Assembly: GCA_029215795.1 (NCBI GenBank)
Contig: JARDYH010000005.1
Coordinates: 16,090,001-16,154,000, forward strand
From: Anniella stebbinsi
Taxonomy: Eukaryota; Chordata; Lepidosauria; Squamata; Anniellidae
Reading direction: 5' to 3'
Length of the DNA: 64,000 nucleotides
Within the stretch, counting starts at the first letter, position 1. The number at the start of each line of letters is the position of its first letter. The position numbers and the translations under genes are program-made. Shown piece by piece: positions 36,062 to 47,559 of the stretch. The notes below the pieces were generated by a model that was not told the DNA's origin, searched no databases, and worked only from the letters and a program-made list of their open reading frames with translations.

Positions 36062-36937
36062 TAATATGTCCGCTGGCGAGGAGAGGAAAAGACTTTGCCT
36101 TCTGTGAAATAAATAGGTTTCTGTTGGCATTGAGCACTGTGGGTTCAAAGGAACTGTTTAGTGCATTAAAGCTCAAATCCCACCCCTGCCTTGTACTCAG
36201 TCTTTTGGGCAGATCACATCTTTTGCCATGTCTCCCATGGCAGTCATTTTGTGGTGGTGCCCAGGACAGTTTATCAAGCCCAATGTATCCACAGTCCCCC
36301 GAAGTTTGCCTACCCCTGAAGTAAAGTGGCCCTGTAGATAATATTTAATGTGGTAGAGAGTACCAAGCAGTACCAATCCCGAAAGTTCACATAGAATGAG
36401 TTCATTTCATGAACATCCAACAGTGATTAACAGCAACAAAGTGGGAGATATCCATTTGAGAAAAACAGAGAAAAATGTACAGGCACATATACAACTCCGC
36501 TCTTGACCACTGTTTGATGCCCGCAAGCTTGTTGCTACATGCAAGCACACAAAGCATTATCTCCCAGCAGCTGTCATTCAGAGCCATCTCTCCATCCCTG
36601 TGGCATTTCAGGTGCAGACACTGAGCTCATCTGCCTGAAAGGCCCCTCGCTTTCCCTCTAGCATGTCTAAGCAAGTCTCTGGCAACTTGGAATGAAGACA
36701 AAGATGCGTCTTCTTGGTCTTAAAAGGTTTGAGGCCTGTTCGCTGTTGATGCCCTCCGCTCTGGATTAAATGTTGCGAGAGAACAGAGCCTTTTTTGTCT
36801 AACTCTGGGTCCAGTTGCCAATCCATTATAAAATGTCATGATATCATATTTTCACCCTTCTCTCTCCCCACCCCATCTATGCCAGACCCATTTCAGATCT
36901 TGTGATATAGAGGCCATGTTTTCTGCAACACAGGTGG

Positions 36938-37112
36938 GGAACCTGTAACTCAGTGGGTAGAACACCTGCTTTGCATGCAGAAGGCTCCAGGTTCAATCCC
37001 CAGGATCTCCAGGTAGGGCTAGGAAAGAATCCTGCCTTGGTGAGTCACTACCAGTTGGTGGCGACAATTTTGGGCTAGATGGACCTGATAGTATAAAGCA
37101 CCTTCCTATGTA
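36938..37112 (+). mobile_element. tRNA-derived SINE, plus orientation
   Basis: Head 'ctgtaactcagtgggtag' (A box) and 'ccaggttcaatccccagg' (B box), body, and end 'agcaccttcctatgt'. The A and B boxes of an RNA polymerase III promoter are both readable. It is a retroposon, not a tRNA gene. Confidence 0.85.
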
Positions 37113-37119
37113 GCTCAAT

Positions 37120-37218
37120 GGGTCATTATTTGACTTCAACTCCCACCCTCCCTGACTGCTGGCCATGCAGTCTGAGGCTGATGGGAAGTGGAAGTCCACA
37201 AAAACACCTGGAGGGTGT
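37120..37218. repeat. Foldback repeat, same family, partial
   Basis: 'acttcaactcccaccctcc', 'gaagtccacaaaaacacc', 'tggagggtgtctac'. Confidence 0.55.
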
Positions 37219-37537
37219 CTACAAGTGAAGGGAAATCTAGCGGATAAGTGAACAATCCACTGGCAAGCTATCCTCTTGAGGAACTGGCAAACTCTCCCCT
37301 GAGTTCCATCCAAGGGCAAAAGGAAGCAGTAAATTAGAAAAAGGCATAGAGCAGGGAACCTGAGTAAAGGCTTTCCTTCAGGATAGGTACCTCTGAACTC
37401 CATTCCTTTCCAATTGCAAAAAATGCCCTGAAAATACACGGGAGAGGGAAAGGTAAGTCAGGAGATGCAAAGGGCTAGCTAGAAGGAAGCTGGGTCCAGG
37501 CTTCTCCCGATCCCTTTCCTCCAGTTGTTTTCAATCA

Positions 37538-37540
<3 letters not shown>

Positions 37541-37576
<36 letters not shown>
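37541..37576. repeat. (AT)18 microsatellite
   Basis: Uninterrupted. Confidence 0.98.
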
Positions 37577-37578
<2 letters not shown>

Positions 37579-37745
37579 TTGTTTCCCCAGCAAAGCACTT
37601 CTGCCAGGAGTGTCCCAGTGCAGCTGGGTGTGTGCAAAGGGGGTGGGCGTGACGAGAGAATAAAGCTTCAGAATGGTTGAGCCAGCAGTGGGGAGAGGAG
37701 GTTACTGCATCGGAGAAAGAAACATATGCTTGAATTATGCATTTC

Positions 37746-37815
37746 TGGACATGGGAAGGGCTGTAGTTCAGTGGTGGAACACATGCTTTGCAGGCAAAAG
37801 GTTCCTGGTTCAATC
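37746..37815 (+). mobile_element. tRNA-derived SINE, head only
   Basis: 'ggctgtagttcagtggtgg' and 'aaggttcctggttcaatc': head of the family, cut off before a second SINE begins at 37833. Confidence 0.7.
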
Positions 37816-37832
37816 TAATGTCCCATGGCAGA

Positions 37833-38075
37833 GCCAGTGTGGTATAATGGTTAGAGCACTGCACTGGACCTGGAGGAGACCTGGGTTCTAGTCCCCACTC
37901 GGCCAGGAATTTCACTGGCTGACTTTGGGCTGACTCTCAGTCTAACCTACCTCTCAGGGTAGTTGTGGGGATGACATGGGGAGGAAGAGGACCACATAAG
38001 ACACCTTGGGTTCCTTGCAAGAGCAAAAACAAAATACAAAGGGGGGGGAAGCAGGATATAAATATACTAACAAAT
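37833..38075 (+). mobile_element. Sauria-SINE-like retroposon, nearly complete
   Basis: 'gagccagtgtggtataatgg' head (A box), 'gacctgggttctagtccc' (B box), 'tctcagtctaacctacct', 'gatgacatggggaggaag', tail 'caggatataaatatacta'. It lies directly behind another SINE head. Confidence 0.85.
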
Positions 38076-38150
38076 AAAAAAAGCCTCTGGATAGGGCTGA
38101 GAAATGCCCCTTGCTTGAAAGCCCGGAGAATCGTTGCCAGCCAATTAGAG

Positions 38151-38678
38151 TAGGGCCCTTTCCACATTAGGTAAAATGCCTCAGATGGCCCCCAGCTGCT
38201 CCCTGTGAGTCCCGGGAGTGGGGGGCACAGGATTTTCTTGGGTGAAAGGAAACTACAAAAATCCCATATCTTCCACAGTCCCGGGAAGTTCCCATGACCG
38301 CGGAAGATGTGCCCACCCCCCCCACCCCCAGTGCTGCCGCGCTTACTCCGGAGTAAGCGCGGCAGCACCGATGGCCACGGAGCTCCACTGCATGGCTCCA
38401 TGGCAATCAGAAGAGAGGGGGACAGCAAGGCCCCCCCCGATCGTGAGCGGGATTTTTTTTGGTGTTTTTTTTTTAAAAAAAAAACCTTACCTTTGCGGAG
38501 GAGCACTCATGCACTCTCCGTCAAAGGGGGAAAAAATGGTGACCGCAACTTGCAAAGGCCCAGGAGAAGCCCGGGCCATTGCATTTCTTATGTGTATTGG
38601 GTGCTCCGATCCCAGAAGTAGCTACTTCCGGGATCCCTCACCCTGAGCCCTCTACACCGCTATGGTGTAGAAAGGGTA
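38151..38678. mobile_element. Hairpin-rich MITE ('ctttccacatt...gtagaaaggg'), copy K1
   Basis: Left end tagggccctttccacatt, right end ggtgtagaaagggta. Internal palindrome cgcttactccggagtaagcg (38339-38358) and several hairpins. The 189- and 142-codon frames here are chance frames. Related to 33194-33715. Confidence 0.6.
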
Positions 38679-38891
38679 GAGATGTAGCATGAGGCAGCTT
38701 CCTAGAAGAGCATGCTAAATGCAAAGCCTGTTAACCGTCCCAAGGACAAATTAACCATCTTGTATTCTTCTAGAGAACACTTGATATTGTGACATTAACA
38801 CCAGTAAATATCAACAAGGACTGTGAGATTATCAAATGCAACTACTGGGTTATTGCTGAATTCCCAGACATTTGCTGCACAAATGAGAGAC

Positions 38892-39118
38892 TGGCTGAAT
38901 GCAGACGACACGATAGTCAATGGTGGGGTAATAATCAACTTTACAGTTGTTCATCTAGGGGGTACTCCCCACACAACATAGTAATAAATCATCAACTGTG
39001 ATGTGGATTAGGATCAGTGCTGAGTTGACTATGGGAGCATTCGGACGACAAGATAGTCAATACAACTGACGATTGTTCCCCCCCACCAGTTGCTTATTAT
39101 GTCGTCCGAATTCAGCCA
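38892..39118. repeat. Foldback MITE 'TGGCTGAATTCGGACGACAC', copy 1
   Basis: Left end tggctgaatgcagacgac, right end gtcgtccgaattcagcca. Interior includes 'gatagtcaatggtgggg', 'gagttgactatgggagc' and an internal copy of the end at about 39039. Confidence 0.75.
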
Positions 39119-39547
39119 CTGTCAGCATTCCCCGGGCTTAACTCTCTGTGCACATTTGGACATCCACTCTAATATGCATCAGTGCCTGAGTGCGAGATAC
39201 TAAGCTTTTCTACACGAGGGCGTTAATCTGTTGAATGTACTTTAAGTTTCGTCACAGAATTGAGTTCGGAGTTCTACACACAGAGATTCTTCTTTTCCTG
39301 CATTTCCACTACACAACCTCTAGGCAACACTGTGCTGTAGCAGAATAATGCCATTACCGAAGTAAGGAACTACATTTTCTTTCACGTTCAAAAATAATAC
39401 TCCATTTTCCTCGCTCTAAAAAAAACCTGGGGAAATGCTCTTAAAATATAGAAGTGAAACTGGAAGGTCACAACATTGTCCAAAGAATCCGTAAACAACT
39501 GTGAGTAAGGAATGATGCACATTAAATGCATCATGTAGGAAAGCTCA

Positions 39548-39550
<3 letters not shown>

Positions 39551-39625
<75 letters not shown>
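39551..39625. repeat. (GT)18(GA)19 compound microsatellite
   Basis: Uninterrupted 75-bp purine/pyrimidine-switching tract, followed at once by a SINE fragment. Confidence 0.98.
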
Positions 39626-39627
<2 letters not shown>

Positions 39628-39735
39628 GCAGCAACTCTCTAGCATTTGGACAGGGCTTTTCCCCAGCACCACCTGGAGATACCAAGGATTGAACCTGGGA
39701 CCTTTAGAATGCAAAGCATTGTACAACAGCCACTC
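39628..39735 (-). mobile_element. tRNA-derived SINE fragment
   Basis: 'cacctggagataccaagg', 'attgaacctgggacctt', 'gaatgcaaagcattg'. It directly follows the (GT)n(GA)n microsatellite. Confidence 0.75.
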
Positions 39736-39739
39736 CCCT

Positions 39740-40860
39740 CTTTGTATAAGAGAACATCTTTAAATTAATAATATTGTGGGGTGGTGCAAACCATTCCCAT
39801 GCATCAGCTTATCGCAGTGATGTATCAGTTTCTCCCTACCACTACAAGCACTGATCTCAGCAGTTTGCAAGGGTGAAAAATGCCCTACACACAAGGCAAG
39901 GGAATTTATTCTGATACTTCCACATGGAGCAGTCTGTATGTGGCTTAGCATTTGTGCAAACAGGTGTGCTCAGTGTTTTCCCTGCTAAAGCAGGAACACA
40001 CAAAAAGTCTAGACTCTAAAGGTAGGAACAATGTCAAGTTGGGAGACAACATCATCATTTCTTCTCTCAGCATCAAAAAATTATGTTCACTACACAGGCA
40101 TTGTTATTATCTCTTGCCAGCAACAAAGACAGGTGAGGAACCAACATGAGCTCAACACAGATGTACAGTGTGGACTATGAGATCAAATGAACCAACCCAG
40201 CCCTTGCAGAATAGCTCACACAGAACCCCGTTTAAACATGCCCCTGCATCTGTGTAGGTGTAAGGAAGGAAGGAAGGAAGGAAGGAAGGAAATCTTTGTC
40301 TTCACCATAGCACTGTGTGGCAAAATGATACTTGTACATTTTTGAGATGCACAAAACTCCTCTGCTTATTCATGAGCTATGTGTAACACACAAACTTGCA
40401 TAAACTTTTTAACAATAGACATCAGTCTCATAAAAGTTATCATCTTACTCGCCTCTTTTATTTTCTTTTGCATTGCTTACAGGGCTTCTATCTACATGGA
40501 AGCATTTGGCACACTGGATCATGTTGACAATGAAACTCCATCAATCCCCATGCTGATCATTGCAGGGTCAGTGTGGGTAGCACAGTGACCCTTGTTTAAG
40601 AACAGCACTGATAGCATCAAACCTCTGTTCCTCTTTAGTGGCGGCATAGTTAGCAATTTCATAATGCCTTAATGCTCTAAGTGCTTCACGTTCATTACCT
40701 CAGTAATCCTTACAAAAGCTATTTCAGAATACAGTTGCTAGACTGCTAACTGGGAATGGGTGTTATGAGCATATTATGCTGGTGCTTTGCCAACTGAACT
40801 GGCTCCAGGTCCATTTCCAGGCCTAATTCTAAGTGACAGACTTGATGTTTAAAGCCCTTA
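39740..40860. other. Intronic DNA, nothing recognised
   Basis: Apart from (GGAA)7, no repeat or coding feature seen. Confidence 0.45.
40263..40291. repeat. (GGAA)7 microsatellite
   Basis: Tetranucleotide run. Confidence 0.97.
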
Positions 40861-40861
40861 G

Positions 40862-41006
40862 TGCCTTGGGGTGGGCCACTTCTGGCCCTTCAGATATTTT
40901 GGTCTACAGCCTCCCAGCATGCCACGCCATTGGCTATGCTGGCTAGGGCTGGTGGGAGATGCAGGCCAAAACATCTGGAAGGCTACAAGTTGCACACCTT
41001 TGCCTG
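40862..41006. repeat. Foldback repeat, same family
   Basis: 'cccttcagatattttggtc', 'gcaggccaaaacatctgg', 'aaggctacaagttgcacacc'. Confidence 0.75.
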
Positions 41007-41099
41007 AGTAGCTTAGGACCCAGGCACCTGAAGGATCGCTGTACCTGCCCATACATTGAGATCTTTAGCAGAAGCCTTTCTTCAGCTTCCCCTGCCATC

Positions 41100-41100
<1 letters not shown>

Positions 41101-41134
<34 letters not shown>
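41101..41134. repeat. (GAT)11 microsatellite
   Basis: Trinucleotide run; gives poly-Asp or poly-His in chance frames. Confidence 0.98.
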
Positions 41135-41322
41135 TAGATTGTTCATCCCAAAATATGGCTTATGGGGAACAGTCAGTAATTGACTCCACCCCTGAGCCAC
41201 CATTTTTTGCATCTGGCTCCTCCTCCAAGCGCCTATTTTGCACCATGTAACTCAGCTGGAAGACCTTGGAGTTTTAGATGCCTGAAGCCTGTCCCCACCC
41301 TCCTCTGCCATTTCTCTTTAGG

Positions 41323-41494
41323 TAGGGTGACCAGATACAAAAGAGGGCAGGGCTCCTGCAGCTTTAACTGTGGTGATAAAGAGGGAATTTCACCAGGTGC
41401 TGCATGCATACAAATGACACCTGCTGAAATTCCCTTTTCTATACAACCGTTAAAGATACAGCAGCCCTGTCCTCCTTTCCATATGCTCACCCTA
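41323..41494. mobile_element. hAT-like MITE, single-unit member of the TAGGGTGACCAGAT family (B4)
   Basis: Begins tagggtgaccagatac and ends atgctcaccct a. At 172 bp it corresponds to one half of the 320-bp palindromic copies, so it is the monomer form. No convincing 8-bp duplication was found at its edges. Confidence 0.75.
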
Positions 41495-42792
41495 TTCAAA
41501 ATGTTCTCACAAGTGAAACTCATCTGCCACATAGTATGATGTTTTTCCAGTACCATGTAAAATCCTCCCTATCTTCCGCCACCCCCATTCCAAGGATTTT
41601 AAACTTTTGCTTTTATGGAATTGCTAGTTTTACCACCCATTTCAATGTATTTGTTATTTTATGGCATTTTAAAGAATTTTTATTGGAAGTTGATGGTACA
41701 TTTGGAAGGTAGGGTATGAATCTCAATAACAAACAGATAAACCATGCAAGGTAGATCTTATAAGGTAGATACCACCAGCATGGAGAAAAACACTCCTACT
41801 ATTTGGAGGCCAATGCAAAAAAATTAAAAACGTAATACGATTTTAATATCATTTGCTGCTCTGGATACTCTTTTAACAAGTAGAAAAGTATCCAGTAGCT
41901 GCTGTACAAAATCGGTGTTGAAAGTATAGTTGCCAAATCGAAATTTAAGAGGAGATCAACCAGCATATATTGGCATGACTGTCCATATGACTCAATGTGT
42001 GGGTGTTTGTGGAAGGGAGGGAGAATTAAGTGAACATGCCCAAGTTTCATCTGTATTTGCCTAGCTGTCTGTGTCTGAGGGTCCACCACTTCTACACAGA
42101 GCTGGAGCAAGAATATGTACTTTGCTTTATGTTTGTCTAAGGCTCTTCTCAGTAGGTGCCCGTCTGCACTATTCCCCATGATCTTCATGGGTGTCTGTGA
42201 GAAAGGCAAATGGTGCAGCTTCTGCCCCACCCCGCCTTTCATGCTAGCCTTGTCATCAGCCCATCTGCAAGTCAGAACTCAGGAAGGGGGAAGACGTATG
42301 GATGGATTCCTGGTTATTTTCTTTATTTCTTGTCATCAAACACCCACACTTCTACCCTGATTTTCCATAGTGCAGTCTCCAAAGCAGCCAATGCTAACAA
42401 TTGAAAAACACCACTGAGAAAGAAAATATAGCAACCACATTAAAAAAAAAAAGTTTGAATGAAAATAAACACAAGAAATGTATAAAGTGGCAGTAGAATC
42501 AAACAGCAGATGAAAATAACAGAGAAGGACACAATTCCCATGCTACCTCCCACCAAACGCCTGTGTAAACGAAAACAGATTTAGGTTGGCGCCAAAAGGA
42601 AAGAAAGAGTCGGCATCAGCCCAATATTTCTGAAAACGCAATCCACAGGGGCCAATGCCAGGCAACAGTGGGCCTTCAGCATGGTGCACCAATCGGGGTG
42701 GGTCCCACTGCTAATAGCATTGCTGAGGCCCTTGCCACCATCAAGCCCCCTGCTGCTGCTGCTGCCACTACTACTAGTCATTCCCTCACCCC

Positions 42793-43112
42793 TAGGGTGA
42801 CCAGATAAAATCCAGGTCAGGGCTCATGTAACTTTAACAGTTGTAGAGAAAAGGGAATTTCAGCCAGTGTCATTTGTATACAATTAGTTCCTGGTGATAT
42901 TCCCTCTTCATCACAACAGTTAAAGTTGCAGGCACTATACTAGAGTGACCATATACGAAAGAAGGCAGGGCCCCTGCAACTTTAACTGTTGTGATGAAGA
43001 GGGAATTTCACCAGGAACTAATTGCATACAAATGACACTGGATGAAATTCCCTTTTCTCTACAACTGTTAAAGTTACATGAGCCCTGACGTGGATTTTAT
43101 CTGGTCACCCTA
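42793..43112. mobile_element. Palindromic hAT-like MITE, TAGGGTGACCAGAT family, copy B2
   Basis: Ends are tagggtgaccagataaaat and the reverse complement attttatctggtcaccct a. Flanks ctcacccc and cccacccc agree at 7 of 8 bases. It has the same two-unit palindrome as the copy at 466-785 but with the centre in the opposite orientation. Confidence 0.85.
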
Positions 43113-43635
43113 CCCACCCCTGGACATCCTTACCCAATTGGTGTCGGCACTTTGAATGGTGACTGAGCTTCCATGTGGCTCTGGATCTGCGGTGGGAGAC
43201 CACAATCTTAGATTCCTCCAAAGGCAATGCCCGACATTGGGCATTTGGGTGATCCAAAATGGCAGCTGCACACTGCAGGTTGGAGCTGAGTGGCAACTTG
43301 ACTCCCACTCAAAAGTGCTGCCTACCAAATAAGGATGTCGGGATGGAGGGTGGTGAGTGACTGGTGGGCCTACAACACTGGGTGGGGCCCGCAATGGCAA
43401 TGTTGGATGGGGACCCAAGGGCTGGGTAGGCAGCAGCCCCAGTAGGCCCGACGGTTGCCCCAGTATGCCAAGTGCTGGTGCTGGGCCTGCATTCTACAAC
43501 AGAAGAGGTCCTCTCCCTGGTAGCCACCAGCTTCAATTGTGAATGCAGGCGTACACAGAGCAGGACCTCAGATGATGACCTCGGCAAACCAGAAGGAGAA
43601 AGTGACCTGTCTCTTCATACAGAAGAAGGTGATCC

Positions 43636-43638
<3 letters not shown>

Positions 43639-43667
<29 letters not shown>
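43639..43667. repeat. (AG)n microsatellite
   Basis: Dinucleotide run. Confidence 0.97.
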
Positions 43668-43670
<3 letters not shown>

Positions 43671-43820
43671 TACTAAGCTGTGTACGGCCTTATAGGTCAA
43701 CAACACCAGCACTTTTGAATTGTTCCCAAAAACACACTGGAGGCTAGTATCAATCTTTAAGCACTGGAGTAATACATTCTGTGTGGCCAGTCCTGGCTCA
43801 CAACCCGTCCACTATATCTT

Positions 43821-44177
43821 AGGTCCCCTCTACAAGGATTCGCTTTTGCGCCCGGTTAGGCAATTATGCGCATAATCGCTGAAGCGCATTTACGACTAAT
43901 CCCTCTGCACGAGAGGCGGCGAGAGGCGGCGAAGCGCATTAATGGATGACCAAAATGCACTTTACAAGTAGTTAATGTGCATAATCGCTTGTTCACATAG
44001 TCAAAATGCGCTTTAATGGCCGGAGCAAAATAAAACTCGTGATTTAACGCGCATTCGATAATGCGCATAATCGGAGAGATAACGCGCCTCTACGCCCGAT
44101 TTGCGCTCCGTTCTTGTAGAGGTAAAAATTTTAAAGCGCCTTGAAAGAGCTTTAAACCTCTCTTGTAGAGGCAGCCT
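43821..44177. mobile_element. CpG-rich 'gcgcat' MITE, copy C1
   Basis: Starts aggtcccctctacaagg and ends cttgtagaggcagcct. Flanks tatatctt and tatatact agree at 6 of 8. The interior repeats short motifs such as gcgcataatcg, gcgcatt and aatgcgc in both orientations. CpGs are largely intact, which suggests a young insertion. Non-coding. Confidence 0.75.
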
Positions 44178-44773
44178 TATATACTAATACTGAGCTGAAT
44201 TCTCAGAGTGGCAATCCTTATGTAGCCAAAACGGCACTATTCATGCATTAGAAGAAGGTATCAGTAGGTTTCCGGGAATGACACTGTTGGCAGAAGTACC
44301 TTTTTCTTTTCTTTTTAAGAAATCTATTTGTTTATTTATGTCATTTCTAATCTGTCCCATAATGAATGTTCTTTAGGAGTATTACAGTTTTTTTTAAAAA
44401 AAACTAAAATGCATGGAACAGTTACAAATATAAAATTCAATGCAAATATTTAAAAGAATCAAATATAACATAATGCAAAATTATAAACAGCACAGACATA
44501 GATAAAAACACCCACAAAAATCTAGAACTAGGTCTAAAGGGTGGGGGAACAAAACCAAAAGCCCAATGGGGTGTAGCATACTCAGTGCCCATGCAACACT
44601 GGTTGATTGATGGGGGTGGGACAAAACCAGTAGGGGAGAAACAGGAATGGAATGGAGGGCATTGTAAGAGGGCACAGCTGGCTGGCTGGCATTCCAAAGA
44701 GAACCACTCCACAACATTTCATTGCAGATCTCACTTCTTCAACTTTTGAACAATTTGAAATTTCTGAACCCAA

Positions 44774-44986
44774 TGGCCAGATCTACACCAAGCAGGATAT
44801 AGCTGTATGAAAGCGGTATCTAAAAGGAAGGAGCCACACTACTGCTTTATAGTGGTATTGAAGTGCATTGAAACTGTTGGGGCCCATTGACACATACCAT
44901 ATACCGCTATATCCTGCTTGGTGTGGCTCCTGCCTTTTAGAAACCGCTTTCATACCACTATATCCTGCTTGGTGTAAATCTGGCCA
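44774..44986. repeat. Foldback element 'GGCCAGATCTACACCAAGCAGG', copy D2
   Basis: Left end tggccagatctacacc, right end ggtgtaaatctggcca. Contains aagcaggatatag, tatatcctgcttgg twice, and a hairpin middle. Confidence 0.75.
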
Positions 44987-44989
44987 ATG

Positions 44990-46790
44990 TAACCATGCAG
45001 GTATTCACAAGAGAGCCATGAGAGCTTTCTATGGCATGTATCCATACTGAACACGTATTTTTAAATCATGCATTTTAATCACTATAAATCATATTTTAAG
45101 CATGTTTAGCACAGGAATGGTATAACACAAAACAGCCCTCACTCAAACTGGTAGCTTCCCAAAGGCTGGTGCAAGGAATAGCCTGGGGAAAGTAAAAGTG
45201 ATCCCTTTCTGCAAACGATTATGCTCCCCCATCAAGGCATGATGTGCCCAGCCCAGAATTGCCAAATGCTTTACCCAAAACTTTTCTTAGATGGGTAAAT
45301 ATTTCATTCTTTATGCACACATTTTCCAGAGTTAAAATGAACTCTCACGGGCTGTATTCATAAACTAAATGGCTTTATGGAGCCATTTGGTCTGCGAGTG
45401 CTTTTAAAAGACAAGTGTCTGTATCATTATATACCAACAGCGAACTAATTCTCTGAGTGTGGATCGTTATTGAAGTTAAAACGACATCATCCACGCACAA
45501 GAGATTGGTGAAATCTTAAGGTTTACAGAAGTACAAAAACTCTTCGGGGGGGGGGGGACCTAAACTGGGGGACCCAAAGCAGACCAGTGAGGACTGAACA
45601 TGCTCAGTAGCCATAGGACACACTGAGACTCTGTTCGGCAGGGAGGGGGTGGGAGGGTTGAAAAACCAGGAGGGAGAGGAAATGGAATGGAATATATTGG
45701 AAAAGGCTGAGTGTGGCTGGCTGGCAAGTTGCAACCCAAACAGAAACACTCCGCCCTGCCAAATTTTATTGCAGATCTCATTTGTCGATTTCTGCAGGCA
45801 ATCAGAATTGCATGCTACCCACCACACACACACACAGAGGATCACTACCTTTTAACGTAGAATTAACTCATCAAAGCTACTACCCTTTCTTCTACTAGGT
45901 GTGAGGAGGTAAAGCTGGGTAAAATATATTAGCTTAATTAATCTTCAATAAGGGATTTAAAATATATTTTCCTAGGGGGGAGGCTCTGCGGGAGTCCACA
46001 GGGATAAAATAATGTTGGGGTTGCAAGTCGATCGAAGACATTTTAATCGATTAGTCATATGAGGTATAGTTGATTAATTTATCAGTCACACTTTCATATG
46101 GATAAACCAATATTTCTGAAGCGAGAGGCGCATTTCCTCTGTTTTTAGATTATGCAGATACAGACAATGCAGCAGAGCATCCTCTTATAAGAGGCATTAT
46201 CTCCGATGAGAGAAAGAGGGGAACGCCTTTTTAAAGATGATCACTTGTATTCGAAATCTGTTGCCCAACTAATTGCAGCGGCTTTTAAAGTCACTTCAAA
46301 AGTGTGCTTTTTATTTTTCCTTTTAAGAGAAAACTGCAACACAAGTGAATTGAATAAACTCATTGGTTAAAATTATATTTATTAGTCTCATTATCGCCAT
46401 AAAGCCGTGAGGCATGAGCCCTGGGTGGGTAGGTAGGTAGGGAGATGGGAGATGCAAAACGCAAAACGCAAAACCCACAAAGGGATCACAAAAGTTGAGG
46501 GAGGGACAGGATCCTAAGGCAGGTGGAACTTCCCTCGTTGCACCAGCCAAGACATGAGTGGGTTAAACGTCCCCGAAAGAGGACCCTTCACATAGGATTT
46601 TGGGGCCATGCATGAAAGTCACACACAGCCACCACCACCACAATTCTACTCCTCTATCATGTCAATCGGTTTGGGAAGATGAGCTTCAGTTTCCTTCTTA
46701 TACCCTTTCCGGGGAGGGAGGGGGGAGTGCGATGGTATCAGAGACGATGCCCTCTCTTCTGCTCCTCTTTGAATGCCAGTGCTGGCATGG
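44990..46790. other. Distal intron 1 near COL5A3 exon 1
   Basis: Low-repeat sequence. Contains a G12 run at 45546-45557 and AT-rich DNA around 45900-46350 (taattaat, ttgattaattt). First-intron enhancers are common in collagen genes, but no specific site can be proved here. Confidence 0.4.
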
Positions 46791-46899
46791 TCCAATCTAC
46801 CCACCCCTTCGCAGGCAGCCACAGGGGCGCCCAAAAAGGTGGAACAGGTGGCTGGTGAGCAGAGACCGAACCCAGGGGAGGCTCAAGCTCAAAACAGCT

Positions 46900-47450
46900 T
46901 GAGAAACTCGGTCCGCTCTGGGCACGGGCTGCCCGAAGGACATCGCGAGCATTGAAATGGGAGCAGCCCGAGGTGCTCGGCGCTGTAGCCCGGCCGTGCT
47001 CTCCGGGAGCAACTGAAGCAGCACCGAGTGGCATGGTCTTCCTGGTCCCCTTGGCGATCCCTCCCTTCGTCCGCGAAATGCCTCCGCCGGGGCCGAGCCG
47101 GCGTCCTTACCTGCCCTCGCCCGGGGAAGCGAACGCAACAGGAGGGCCAGGAGGCAGATCAGGTTGCCCCGGAGTCCCGCGGGGCTGGCCGGCCTCGCCG
47201 CCATCCTCAGTCAGCGCCTGGCTCTGCGGCTCTCGAGCAGGGGGGCTCCCGGCTCGGCTCGCAGCGGACTCCGAGGCGAGAGAGCCGCCTGGCCCCGCCC
47301 TGCGGACTCCCTCCCTCCCTCCGTCCCCTCCCCGCTCACTCAGACGAGGCGCAAAGACAGCCCGGGGTGCGGGGGGGGGGGGCGAGCTGCGAGAGGCGGG
47401 GGTCGCGAAGGGGTTTCCCTGAACCGGACCCAGTACGCGCAGATTGGCTG
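46900..47450 (-). promoter_or_regulatory. COL5A3: CpG-island promoter and 5'UTR region of COL5A3
   Basis: This is the most CpG-rich unique stretch in the window, centred on COL5A3 exon 1, in contrast to CpG-poor flanks. Upstream of the ATG on the minus strand are GC boxes (GGGCGGGG near 47295), CCCTCC/GGGAGG runs and a run of 12 G on the plus strand near 47370. No TATA box is evident, which fits a TATA-less CpG promoter. The transcription start cannot be placed by eye; it should lie between about 47205 and 47450. Open frames of 130-178 codons cross it on both strands and are treated as CpG-island chance frames. Confidence 0.7.
47111..47204 (-). CDS. COL5A3: COL5A3 coding exon 1 (signal peptide)
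   Basis: First coding exon, 94 nt: Met plus 30 residues and one extra base. The ATG is at 47204 on the minus strand in a good context (A at -3, G at +4). The peptide begins MAARPASPAGLRGNL, continues with a leucine-rich hydrophobic core (ICLLALLL) and ends RSLPRARA, a typical secretory signal peptide. The donor GGGCAG|GTAAGG is strong. The phase (1) matches the acceptor of exon 2 exactly. The exon sits inside a CpG island, as expected for a collagen promoter. The signal sequence is too variable to prove the family alone; the call comes from reading frame, phase and position. Confidence 0.85.
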
Positions 47451-47559
47451 TCTGGGTTGGAGGGGGAACGGGGGAGGGAGGAGGATGCCGAGCCTTTTCA
47501 TGGAGAGTTGGATCTTGGCCTCTTACCATGGCACCCATCGGTAGCAACATGTAACACAG

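Larger units (their letters stand above)
8109..47110 (-). other. COL5A3: COL5A3 intron 1 (39 kb)
   Basis: First intron of COL5A3, from donor GCAG|GTAAGG to acceptor ccttccag. Its length is about 39.0 kb. It is dominated by non-autonomous DNA transposons, SINEs and LINE tails listed separately. No further exon with a collagen-like frame and splice sites was seen inside it, and no antisense gene. Confidence 0.8.

Noticed and set aside
36938..37010. tRNA-like sequence with A and B boxes
   Set aside because: The anticodon arm does not fold as a tRNA and the sequence continues into the SINE body; it is a SINE head.
37937..38506. 189-codon minus-strand frame
   Set aside because: Crosses a SINE tail and a MITE, with homopolymer runs (poly-Lys) and no conserved motif.
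41799..42242. 147-codon minus-strand frame
   Set aside because: Examined as a possible unknown gene or LINE fragment. It has no recognisable motif, no splice or start context, and composition is not clearly coding. Left unannotated.
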